From Miniphocaeibacter sp012841535 (GTDB taxonomy: Bacteria > Bacillota > Clostridia > Tissierellales > Peptoniphilaceae), in assembly GCF_049274025.1 (NCBI RefSeq), contig NZ_JBASRV010000017.1: DNA of 64,000 bases; one strand, written 5' to 3'. The notes under the pieces are model-generated. The model searched no databases and had not been told where the DNA came from. It was given only the letters and a program-made list of their open reading frames with translations. Each line of letters opens with the position of its first letter. The stretch's first letter is position 1. Positions 52,181 to 59,253 of the stretch are shown piece by piece. The position numbers and the translations under genes are program-made.

Positions 52181-53145
52181 CTTATACTTACTTCTCCAGA
52201 AGAAAGGTATTCAATTTCGCCATTTTTCCTTAATACTTTTAACCTAAATTCATTGTCAATATCTAAGGCTGTAGCCTCTTCAGTTTTATTTCCCCTAAAA
52301 ATATAAATAGGCTTATTTAAAATTAAGGATCTTTCTTTATAGTCCTTTAAAAATTCCTTATTTTCTATATTTGGGTAGTATTCAAAGAAATTATTTATTA
52401 CTTCGGCAATTATCTTGTTTTTATAATCTTTTGGTAAATTGTCTTTATGGAAAATATGGCCTGCAATATCCTTTATTTCCTCTGGAAAATCACCGGAAGG
52501 TTTGGTTAAATTTAAACCAATACCTAAAATTGCATAGTCCATTGCTCCACCTTCTAAATCAAAAGAGGCTTCCGTTAAAATTCCACAAACTTTTTTATTG
52601 TTTAAAAAAATATCATTAACCCATTTTATTTGGGAATTTTCACCAGAAATTTCATCTATTGCCCTAGATACAGCTACGGCAGCACAGGTGGTTATATACA
52701 AGGCTTGACTTGCGTGTAATTTTGGTCTTAATAAAATACTAAGGTAAATACCTGAACTGGCAGGAGAATAAAAGGATTTTCCTAGCCGGCCTTTACCCTG
52801 TGTTTGTTCTTCAGCTATAATTATTTTTCCCTCTGGACAATTATTTTCAGCATATTTTTTTAAAAAGTCATTTGTAGAGTCTAAGGTTTTATGAACTTCA
52901 ATATTTAAATTATCGATTTTTAAATATTTGTGTATACTTTGCTTCGATAAAATAAAATTATTTTCCAATAAACAATAGCCTTTGTTTTTTACAGAATCAA
53001 TTTCATAGCCTTCTTTTCTCAAAGAATTAATGGATTTCCAAACAGCATTTCTACTTACATTTAACTTATCTGCTAAATAATTTCCAGATATAAATTCACC
53101 TTTATTATTTTCTAAAAATAAAAGAACTTTTTCCTTAACTGTCAA
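52171..53145 (-). CDS. birA: Bifunctional biotin-protein ligase / biotin operon repressor
   Basis: A 324-residue BirA. Residues 1-62 form the winged helix (LADKLNVSRNAVWKSI, then SVKNKGYCLL), 80-270 the biotin ligase with the adenylate loop GKGRLGKSF (117-125) and KWVNDI, and 275-324 the SH3-like C-terminal domain. It attaches biotin to carboxylases and represses biotin genes. The start is TTG 53145 with AAGGAG upstream. It follows bioY by 10 nt. Confidence 0.93.
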   Translation of the reverse strand: MTVKEKVLLFLENNKGEFISGNYLADKLNVSRNAVWKSINSLRKEGYEIDSVKNKGYCLLENNFILSKQSIHKYLKIDNLNIEVHKTLDSTNDFLKKYAENNCPEGKIIIAEEQTQGKGRLGKSFYSPASSGIYLSILLRPKLHASQALYITTCAAVAVSRAIDEISGENSQIKWVNDIFLNNKKVCGILTEASFDLEGGAMDYAILGIGLNLTKPSGDFPEEIKDIAGHIFHKDNLPKDYKNKIIAEVINNFFEYYPNIENKEFLKDYKERSLILNKPIYIFRGNKTEEATALDIDNEFRLKVLRKNGEIEYLSSGEVSIRKK

Positions 53146-53155
53146 AATTTTCTCC

Positions 53156-53710
53156 TTATAAATTAATATTTCTTTTTAGTTTATTAATTATTATACTAGC
53201 TAGGCCGATTTTAACCAAATCAGGAATAATAAAGGGAAATACACAAAGGGATAGTGCCTTATAAATTGAAATATATCCACTATTATTTGTATAGACTAAA
53301 ACAAACCAAATAGTTCCTAAAAAATAACAAACTAATAAGCCTATTAGCATTGCTCCTATTAAAAAAATATTTTCTTTAGGAAGTAAGTCTATTAAAATAC
53401 CGGTAACAATAGCTGTAAATAAAAAGCCTAAAATATATCCGCCGGTAGGGCCAAACAATACTCCAAATCCACCGGTGAAATTAGAAAAAATAGGTAAACC
53501 TATTGCTCCTAAAAAAATATATAGTAGTATGGCTAAAAAACTTTTAACAGTTCCAAGAAGACCTATAGTAATAAAAATAGCAAAGGTCTGTAAGGTAAAA
53601 GGAATTGTCATTGGAATAGAAATCCAAGAACAAATGGCAATAATTGCAATAAATACAGATATGTAAGTTAAGTCCCTGGTTTTTAAATTAGATTTTAAAT
53701 TAATATTCAT
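53156..53710 (-). CDS. bioY: Biotin transporter BioY (ECF S component)
   Basis: A 184-residue membrane protein with six helices. FLGAIGLPIFSNFTGGFGVLFGPTGGYILGFL contains the family's biotin-binding Gly/Pro-rich loop (quoted in part: GGFGVLFGPTGGYILGF). BioY imports biotin with an ECF energising module, which is not in the window. AGGAG precedes ATG 53710. No biotin synthesis genes are nearby, so this operon supports biotin scavenging. Confidence 0.93.
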   Translation of the reverse strand: MNINLKSNLKTRDLTYISVFIAIIAICSWISIPMTIPFTLQTFAIFITIGLLGTVKSFLAILLYIFLGAIGLPIFSNFTGGFGVLFGPTGGYILGFLFTAIVTGILIDLLPKENIFLIGAMLIGLLVCYFLGTIWFVLVYTNNSGYISIYKALSLCVFPFIIPDLVKIGLASIIINKLKRNINL

Positions 53711-53762
53711 TTATATAGTATCTCCTATTTTTTTTAAAAGTATACCAATAAATAAGAAGATG

Positions 53763-53789
53763 GTCAACTAAAATTATAATATGGTTGAC
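53763..53789 (-). promoter_or_regulatory. Probable BirA operator overlapping the bioY promoter
   Basis: GTCAAC (53763-53768) and GTTGAC (53784-53789) form a dyad with a 15-bp spacer, the geometry of Gram-positive BirA sites (GTTAAC-N14/15-GTTAAC type). A minus-strand TATAAT (complement of 53773-53778) lies between the arms, so binding would block transcription of bioY-birA. Confidence 0.7.
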
Positions 53790-53857
53790 TATATTAAATT
53801 GTATTATAAGCAAATTAAGTATAAAATTATATAGTACTATGTAAAAAGGAGATTTAA

Positions 53858-54997
53858 ATGGAAGTTTATTTTACACCAATAGTCAGTGGTATAGTAGTAT
53901 CTTTAATGATAATCTATATTTTAGTTATACCTGTGGCTATTTTTCAATATAGAAAATATGACGGAATAATGATAAGAAGGGATATAGTTCTTTTTTCCTT
54001 TATTTTATATATGATTACAGCATGGTTTATGACCTTATTGCCTTTACCGTCCTTTGATGCAGTTGCTGAAATGCCCGATATTGAACCGAATTTAAAGCCA
54101 TTTTTATTTGTAGAAACATTTCTAGAAAGAACCGGCTTTAGTTTAGCAGATAGGAGTACATGGCTACCGGCATTAAAATCATCAAGTTTCTATACAGTTG
54201 CATTTAATGTTTTATTAACAGTTCCCTTTGGAGTATATTTAAGAAAATATTTTAAAGTGTCTTTTTGGAAGACAATTTTATTTGGTTGTCTACTTAGTTG
54301 TTTTTATGAAATAACCCAATATACAGGCATTTATGGAATTTATCCTAAGGCCTATAGATATGCCGATATTGATGATGTAATAGTTAATACCTTTGGAGCA
54401 GGATTAGGTTATGTAATAACTCCAATTATAAGTAGATTATTACCTAATTTAGAGAAGGAGAAAAAAGTCTATAAAGCAGGTGAAAGGGCAGGATTAGTAA
54501 GAAGGGCCCTAGCATTAATAGTGGATTTTTTCATAGTAAATATAATATACTCTATTTCAATATTTACCATAGGTCTATTTTTATACTTTATACTAGGAAT
54601 AAATGTAGAAGGAGAGATATTACAGAATTTAGTAAGAATCTTTTCCTATATTCTTGTATTTATACTTATTCCAATTATTAAAAATGGAAATACTTTGGGA
54701 ATGGAAATATTAAAAATACGATTGTTAGATAAAGATTCTAACTACCCAGGAAAAAGACAAATAATATTAAGAAATATTATATTAATTTTATTATGGAGAT
54801 ATAGTGAAATATTGGATAAATTTGATATGATTTTCAAGTCATCTAATATTGTTCTTGTTATAACCGGGATTATAGAATTGATTTTCATGGTGCTTTTTAT
54901 AGTCTATATAATATCTATTATTTTAACAGGACTAAAGAAAAAGGATTTAATAGTCTATGATAAAATTTCAAAAACAAAGGTTATAATTGAGGAATAA
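53858..54997 (+). CDS. VanZ-like / RDD domain fusion membrane protein
   Basis: A 379-residue membrane protein of two parts. Residues 1-205 are a VanZ-like domain: four to five helices with FNVLLTVPFGVYLRKYF, the SCFYEITQYTGIYG motif and ADIDDVIVNTFGAGLGY. Residues 210-379 are an RDD domain, with RRALALIVDFFI (Arg and Asp conserved) and LGMEILKIRLLDKD. VanZ domains are linked to glycopeptide tolerance and membrane biology; RDD to small-molecule transport. AAGGAG precedes ATG 53858. It diverges from bioY. Confidence 0.88.
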   Translation: MEVYFTPIVSGIVVSLMIIYILVIPVAIFQYRKYDGIMIRRDIVLFSFILYMITAWFMTLLPLPSFDAVAEMPDIEPNLKPFLFVETFLERTGFSLADRSTWLPALKSSSFYTVAFNVLLTVPFGVYLRKYFKVSFWKTILFGCLLSCFYEITQYTGIYGIYPKAYRYADIDDVIVNTFGAGLGYVITPIISRLLPNLEKEKKVYKAGERAGLVRRALALIVDFFIVNIIYSISIFTIGLFLYFILGINVEGEILQNLVRIFSYILVFILIPIIKNGNTLGMEILKIRLLDKDSNYPGKRQIILRNIILILLWRYSEILDKFDMIFKSSNIVLVITGIIELIFMVLFIVYIISIILTGLKKKDLIVYDKISKTKVIIEE

Positions 54998-55026
54998 TCT
55001 TTTAAATTAATATTTGAAACTTAGTT

Positions 55027-55062
55027 AAGCTAGAAAACTATAATGGTTTTCTAGTTTTTTTT
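55027..55062 (+). terminator. Terminator after the VanZ-RDD gene
   Basis: CTAGAAAAC and GTTTTCTAG pair perfectly around a short loop and are followed by eight T. Confidence 0.87.
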
Positions 55063-55104
55063 AATTAAAGGAATTTTTATAAAAATTTTAATTCTATGTT
55101 TTCC

Positions 55105-55161
55105 TTGACAATATTTAATTATCCTATATCATTAGATATGAATATAATACATGAATATTCA
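55105..55161 (+). promoter_or_regulatory. Promoter and palindrome before the TetR gene
   Basis: TTGACA (55105-55110), 16 bp and TATCAT (55127-55132) form a promoter. Just downstream is the 10-bp palindrome TGAATATTCA (55152-55161) with further GAATAT/ATATTC copies around it, a reasonable autoregulatory TetR operator. Confidence 0.5.
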
Positions 55162-55188
55162 CAAATAATATTCGAAAGGGGAATTTAA

Positions 55189-55782
55189 TTGGTAATTAGC
55201 CGTAAAAACTTCACACCGGAAGATAAAGTAAAATTAAAAGCAAAATTACGTGAGATTTGCTCAACTTTTTGGGTTGATAGGGGATACAAGGAAACAAGCA
55301 TAAGTGAATTTTGTAAATATGCAAATATTTCAACAGGGTCTTTTTATAACCTGTATTCATCAAAGGAGAAATTATTTTTTGAAACCTTAGAGGAAGTACA
55401 ATCTAGTGTAAATAAAAAATTTATTGAAGATATTAAAAAAACTCCGTCTAAGGGAGGTTTTGCAGAAGCAATAGAAAATTTGTATTACGAATATGAAAGT
55501 AAGCCTTTTTTATATGATACAAAAGCTGTGGATTTTCAAGCCTTCTATAATAAATTATCAGTGGAAGAAAAAACAAAACTTGAAAATGACAATAGTGATT
55601 TTTTTAGACAAGCTATTGACCATGCAAAATTAAAACTAAAATGTCCTGAAGAAGTAGCCTTTTCTGTATTTAGTATATTGTTATCAACAGTTTCTTCAAA
55701 GGAGATGCTATCTAAATCCTGTGATTTTGAAAGGGCATTTAAATTTATGGTTCAAAATTTAGTAGAGGATATTTTTATTTAA
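55189..55782 (+). CDS. TetR/AcrR-family regulator
   Basis: A 197-residue regulator. Residues 12-60 form the TetR helix-turn-helix (GYKETSISEFCKYANISTGS, then FYNLYSSKEKLFFE); the rest is a helical ligand domain with no recognisable specificity. The start is TTG 55189, preceded by AAAGGGG. Two small membrane-protein genes follow with 10- and 21-nt gaps, so they are probably its targets. Confidence 0.88.
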   Translation: MVISRKNFTPEDKVKLKAKLREICSTFWVDRGYKETSISEFCKYANISTGSFYNLYSSKEKLFFETLEEVQSSVNKKFIEDIKKTPSKGGFAEAIENLYYEYESKPFLYDTKAVDFQAFYNKLSVEEKTKLENDNSDFFRQAIDHAKLKLKCPEEVAFSVFSILLSTVSSKEMLSKSCDFERAFKFMVQNLVEDIFI

Positions 55783-55792
55783 AGGAGGAAGT

Positions 55793-56011
55793 ATGAGAGA
55801 TTTATTTAACAGCATTATAAAAATGTTAAAAAGTACAGCACCAATATCTATAACAATTAATATAATATTAGGTGTTGTTTTACTAATAGTGGGAATTTGG
55901 ATGATTAAGGCCTATCCAATGAATAAAACTAGGTATAGAATTTGCTTTAGTTTGTCAGGCTTGTTTTTTGTTGGAGCATTATCTACAGGTGTAATTAATT
56001 ATATAATTTAA
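55793..56011 (+). CDS. Small membrane protein 1 of the TetR unit
   Basis: A 72-residue protein with two hydrophobic helices (about 16-38 and 48-70) separated by a short basic loop (KAYPMNKTRYR). No family recognised. AAGGAGG lies 7 nt upstream of the ATG. It sits between the TetR gene and a second small membrane protein, and its placement is the only functional clue. Confidence 0.75.
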   Translation: MRDLFNSIIKMLKSTAPISITINIILGVVLLIVGIWMIKAYPMNKTRYRICFSLSGLFFVGALSTGVINYII

Positions 56012-56032
56012 AATAGATAAGGAGAATAGACT

Positions 56033-56281
56033 ATGGTGAAAAAAATGTTTAATGTTATGGACTCTGCTTGTGACAAGGCAAATAATAGACTAAATACAAA
56101 TATAAGATTTCCAAGGCCTACAAAAAAACAATTAAAGGCCACACAAGTATTAAATATAACAACAGGGGCAGCTTGTATAATTGCTGGAATGGTTACGCCT
56201 TATAAAAAAGTTGCAATCTTAGGAGGAGCAAGTCTTTTAGGAGCTTGTTTTGTAGGTTCTCAATTAAAAAATTTTGAATAA
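56033..56281 (+). CDS. Small membrane protein 2 of the TetR unit
   Basis: An 82-residue protein. The N-terminal 40 residues are basic and polar (DKANNRLNTNIRFPRPTKKQ), then two hydrophobic segments (about 41-55 and 61-75) rich in Gly and Ala. No family recognised. AAGGAG precedes the ATG, 21 nt after the preceding small gene. It may form a complex with its neighbour. Confidence 0.75.
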   Translation: MVKKMFNVMDSACDKANNRLNTNIRFPRPTKKQLKATQVLNITTGAACIIAGMVTPYKKVAILGGASLLGACFVGSQLKNFE

Positions 56282-56397
56282 TCATCCCTATCTGCAAGCC
56301 TATTCTATTTTACATATAAAAGCCTATTTATATTTGATAGAATATAAGGTGTTACTATAATTATTTTATTATAATAAATAGAACTTTGGAGGCAAAT

Positions 56398-57006
56398 ATG
56401 AATATGGAAGAAAGAATGGTAAATGGTTTACCATATATTGCAGAAGACGAAGAATTAAGAAAAAAATACAATTATGCACAAAAAAAATCATTTGAATTTA
56501 ATAGATCATTACCACATGATAAAATATATAGAAAAAATATTATTAAAACATTATTTAAACAAACGGGAGAAAATTTTAAAATAACTCCTCCTTTTTATTG
56601 TGATTACGGCTGTAATATAAGTATTGGGGAAAATTTTTATTCCAATTTTAATTTAACAATCCTAGATGTTGCAGAAGTGAAAATTGGTGATAATGTTATG
56701 TTTGGACCAAATGTGGCTATATATACAGCAGGCCATCCAATACATCCGGAAAATAGAAATACCGGCTATGAATATGGAATATCAATAGAAATAGGAAATA
56801 GTGTTTGGTTAGGTGGCAATGTAGTAGTAAATCCAGGTATAAAAATAGGGAATAATGTAGTAATAGGCTCCGGTTCTGTAATAACTAAGGATATACCGGA
56901 CAATGTAATTGCTGCAGGAAATCCTGCTAAAGTTATTAGGGAAATAACTGAAGAAGATAAAAAATACTACTTTAAAAACAGAAAATTCGATATAGAGGAT
57001 GTGTAA
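56398..57006 (+). CDS. Sugar O-acetyltransferase (maltose acetyltransferase-like)
   Basis: A 202-residue left-handed beta-helix acetyltransferase of the Maa/LacA/NodL family. The Mac domain is at 1-55, and hexapeptide repeats follow (GDNVMFGPNVAIYTAGHPIH containing the catalytic His, then GNSVWLGGNVVV and IGNNVVIGSGSVIT). It transfers acetyl from acetyl-CoA to a sugar hydroxyl. ATG 56398 lies 5 nt after GGAGG; the TTG at 56386 overlaps that site. It overlaps or abuts the aldo-keto reductase gene. Confidence 0.92.
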   Translation: MNMEERMVNGLPYIAEDEELRKKYNYAQKKSFEFNRSLPHDKIYRKNIIKTLFKQTGENFKITPPFYCDYGCNISIGENFYSNFNLTILDVAEVKIGDNVMFGPNVAIYTAGHPIHPENRNTGYEYGISIEIGNSVWLGGNVVVNPGIKIGNNVVIGSGSVITKDIPDNVIAAGNPAKVIREITEEDKKYYFKNRKFDIEDV

Positions 57007-57007
57007 A

Positions 57008-57994
57008 ATGATTTACAAAAAAGCTAAGAGAATTTCAGAAGAACTTTCGGTAATAGGACTTGGAACTTGGAGATTTGGTGGCACTTGGGATAATTGGGAC
57101 GAAAATGAATATATTAAGATTATTCATGAGGCTATAGATAAGGGAATAAACTTCATAGACACTGCACCTCTTTACGGAAATGGAGTTTCAGAGGAAATTG
57201 TAGGAAAGGCCTTAAAGGGAAAACGACATAAGGTATTTTTAGCTACAAAAGTAGGAAGGGTTTGGGACAAAACAGGAAAATCAGCATCCTATAATTTAAC
57301 AAAAGATAGTATATTATGGGAAATGGAAAGAAATCTTAAAAGGTTAAAAACAGATTATGTAGACTTAGTTCATCTTCATTGGCCAGACCATAATACTCCA
57401 TTAGAGGAAACAGCAGAAGCATTAAAAATATTAAAGGAGTCTGGAAAAACTAAATATGTAGGATTAAGTAATTTTTCAGCGAAAGATTCAGAAGAAATGA
57501 TGAACTTAGTTGGAATAGACAGTCAACAAAATCTTTATAATATGCTGGAAAGAAATACTATAGATTATAGGAATCATAAATTAGAATATAGGACAGAAAA
57601 GGAAATATTACCAATAGTGAGAAAATATGGTCAGGCCTTTTTTCCATTTATTCCACTTTTCCAAGGTCTTTTAGCAGGACGGTTTTTAGAACAGGGAAAA
57701 TATTATTCTAAAAATGATGAGCGTTACGGCAATCCAAAATTAAATGATGAAAATATCTATCCAAAATATTTAAATGCTGTAAATCAATTAAATAAAATTT
57801 CTAAGGAGTTAGACAAACCTTTAGTCCAACTTTCTTTAAATTGGTTAAGGCAAAAAGAAGAAGTAACGAGTATAATAGCAGGTGTTTCATCAGTAGAACA
57901 ATTAAGGATTAATTTAGGATGTTTAGACTGGGAAATAGATGATGAAACCAATAGGAAAATTGAAGAAATTATAAAACCCTTTGAAAACATATAG
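57008..57994 (+). CDS. Aldo/keto reductase
   Basis: A 328-residue NADPH-dependent TIM-barrel reductase. The catalytic tetrad is present: Asp51 and Tyr56 in FIDTAPLYGNG, Lys81 in LATKVGR, and the His in DLVHLHWPD. SLNWLRQKEEVTSIIAGVSS is the NADPH-binding end. I prefer ATG 57008, 8 nt after AGAGGA; ATG 56999 overlaps that site. The ribosome site is within the acetyltransferase gene, so the two are coupled. Substrate unknown. Confidence 0.92.
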   Translation: MIYKKAKRISEELSVIGLGTWRFGGTWDNWDENEYIKIIHEAIDKGINFIDTAPLYGNGVSEEIVGKALKGKRHKVFLATKVGRVWDKTGKSASYNLTKDSILWEMERNLKRLKTDYVDLVHLHWPDHNTPLEETAEALKILKESGKTKYVGLSNFSAKDSEEMMNLVGIDSQQNLYNMLERNTIDYRNHKLEYRTEKEILPIVRKYGQAFFPFIPLFQGLLAGRFLEQGKYYSKNDERYGNPKLNDENIYPKYLNAVNQLNKISKELDKPLVQLSLNWLRQKEEVTSIIAGVSSVEQLRINLGCLDWEIDDETNRKIEEIIKPFENI

Positions 57995-58000
57995 AAAATA

Positions 58001-58026
58001 AGTCGGTATTTATACCGGCTTTTTTA
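58001..58026 (+). terminator. Terminator after the aldo-keto reductase gene
   Basis: AGTCGGTA and TACCGGCT pair around TTTA with one G-U and are followed by six T. Confidence 0.85.
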
Positions 58027-58146
58027 AAAATAAAATTTAATTATTTGATTAACTAGGATGATATATTAAGATATTTTAATATAAAATAAAGTTAATAAAA
58101 TATACTTTTTAAGGCTTTAAATAATTAAAAGGTTTAATAAATAGTG

Positions 58147-58176
58147 AAAGCAACGGATTAATCCGTTGCTTTTATT
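58147..58176. terminator. Orphan perfect palindromic terminator
   Basis: AAAGCAACGGATT and AATCCGTTGCTTT form a 26-bp perfect palindrome followed by T-rich DNA. No gene ends next to it. It may insulate the pilus promoter or end a small RNA. Confidence 0.75.
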
Positions 58177-58240
58177 TTATTAACTGTGTATAACATAGTT
58201 ATTATATTACACAAAAAACTGTAGCAGTTAAAATAAATTG

Positions 58241-58249
58241 TGATATAAT
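58241..58249 (+). promoter_or_regulatory. Extended -10 promoter of the pilus locus
   Basis: TGATATAAT fits the extended -10 consensus TGnTATAAT. No good -35 is present. It leaves a leader of about 105 nt before ATG 58362, so leader regulation is possible. Confidence 0.55.
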
Positions 58250-58361
58250 ACCCTAGATACTTAAAATAATTTATATAAACTAGTAGTAATATATGCTTAC
58301 ATATACATAATAAATAAGATTGTGATAAAGTACTAAAAACTTAATTGGCAGAGGATATTTT

Positions 58362-58616
58362 ATGGAGAATAAGGGTTTAAAAAAATTAAAAAAAGTTGAA
58401 TTATTGGAAATACTAGTAAAATTATCTGAAGAGAACGATAGGCTTGTTGCAGAGAATAAAGAACTTAAGAAAAACTTGGAAGATAAAAATATAAAAATAG
58501 CAGAATCAGGTTCTATAGCAGAAGCGGCATTAAAACTTAGTGGAATATTTGAAAGTGCAGAAAAAGCTGTAGAATTATACCTACAAAATATAAAGAATAA
58601 CAATATAGAGGCTTAA
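58362..58616 (+). CDS. Small coiled-coil protein at the head of the pilus locus
   Basis: An 84-residue soluble protein. The first 50 residues form a predicted coiled coil (LLEILVKLSEENDRLVAENK, heptad leucines), then an Ala-rich helix (SIAEAALKLSGIFESAEKAV). Similar short proteins, often labelled as DNA repair protein, precede signal peptidase genes in pilus-type loci of Gram-positive anaerobes. Their role is unknown. AGAGGA precedes the ATG. Confidence 0.75.
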   Translation: MENKGLKKLKKVELLEILVKLSEENDRLVAENKELKKNLEDKNIKIAESGSIAEAALKLSGIFESAEKAVELYLQNIKNNNIEA

Positions 58617-58642
58617 AATAATTATTAGATTTGGGAGTAATA

Positions 58643-59215
58643 ATGAATATAAAAAATAGACCCTCAACGGAAGAGTTAAAAGAGGAATTAATAAGTATAA
58701 AAAGAAAAAGGAATTATTTTAAAACACTCCGAAACACTATTTATATTTTATTAATTGTTGCAGCTATATCCATATTAGTAGCTACAATGTTTTTTCCGGT
58801 TCTTCAAGTAACAGGAACAAGTATGGAGCCAACTCTTAAACCGGGGCAAATTATTCTTACAGTTAGGAATACGGATTTTAAAAGAGGAGATTTAGTTGCT
58901 TTCTACTACAATAATAAAATTATATTAAAGCGTGTAATAGGATTGCCGGGAGAATATGTAAATATAGATAAAGAAGGTGTTGTAACGATTGATGGGAAAG
59001 CTATTAAAGAGCCATATTTAAAGGAAAGAAGTCTTGGAGACGGTGATATAGAGTTTCCTTACCAAGTACCGGAGGGAAGAATTTTTGTATTGGGAGATCA
59101 TAGAAAAACATCAATTGATAGTCGCTATGAGTCAATAGGAGCTATAGCAAATGATTTAATTTTAGGGAAGGTAGTATTTAGAGTTTGGCCAATAAAAAAT
59201 TTAGGAAAAATTTGA
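58643..59215 (+). CDS. lepB: Signal peptidase I of the pilus locus
   Basis: A 190-residue type I signal peptidase with one N-terminal membrane anchor (about 32-53). The catalytic dyad is Ser60 in TGTSMEPTLKPGQ and Lys96 in IILKRVIGLPGE; GDHRKTSIDSR is the third conserved box. ATG 58643 lies 5 nt after GGGAG. Signal peptidases in sortase loci process or assemble the pilins encoded beside them, which is the likely role here. Confidence 0.92.
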   Translation: MNIKNRPSTEELKEELISIKRKRNYFKTLRNTIYILLIVAAISILVATMFFPVLQVTGTSMEPTLKPGQIILTVRNTDFKRGDLVAFYYNNKIILKRVIGLPGEYVNIDKEGVVTIDGKAIKEPYLKERSLGDGDIEFPYQVPEGRIFVLGDHRKTSIDSRYESIGAIANDLILGKVVFRVWPIKNLGKI

Positions 59216-59253
59216 AATAGTCCAAGTATTATATTAAGGAGTAATAGTAGAGT

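Larger units (their letters stand above)
58027..58361. other. Intergenic region before the pilus locus
   Basis: No gene is supported. It contains a second, free-standing terminator-like palindrome (58147-58176) more than 120 nt after the first, and the extended -10 promoter at 58241-58249. The DNA between the two terminators is very AT-rich without an open frame. Confidence 0.6.
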
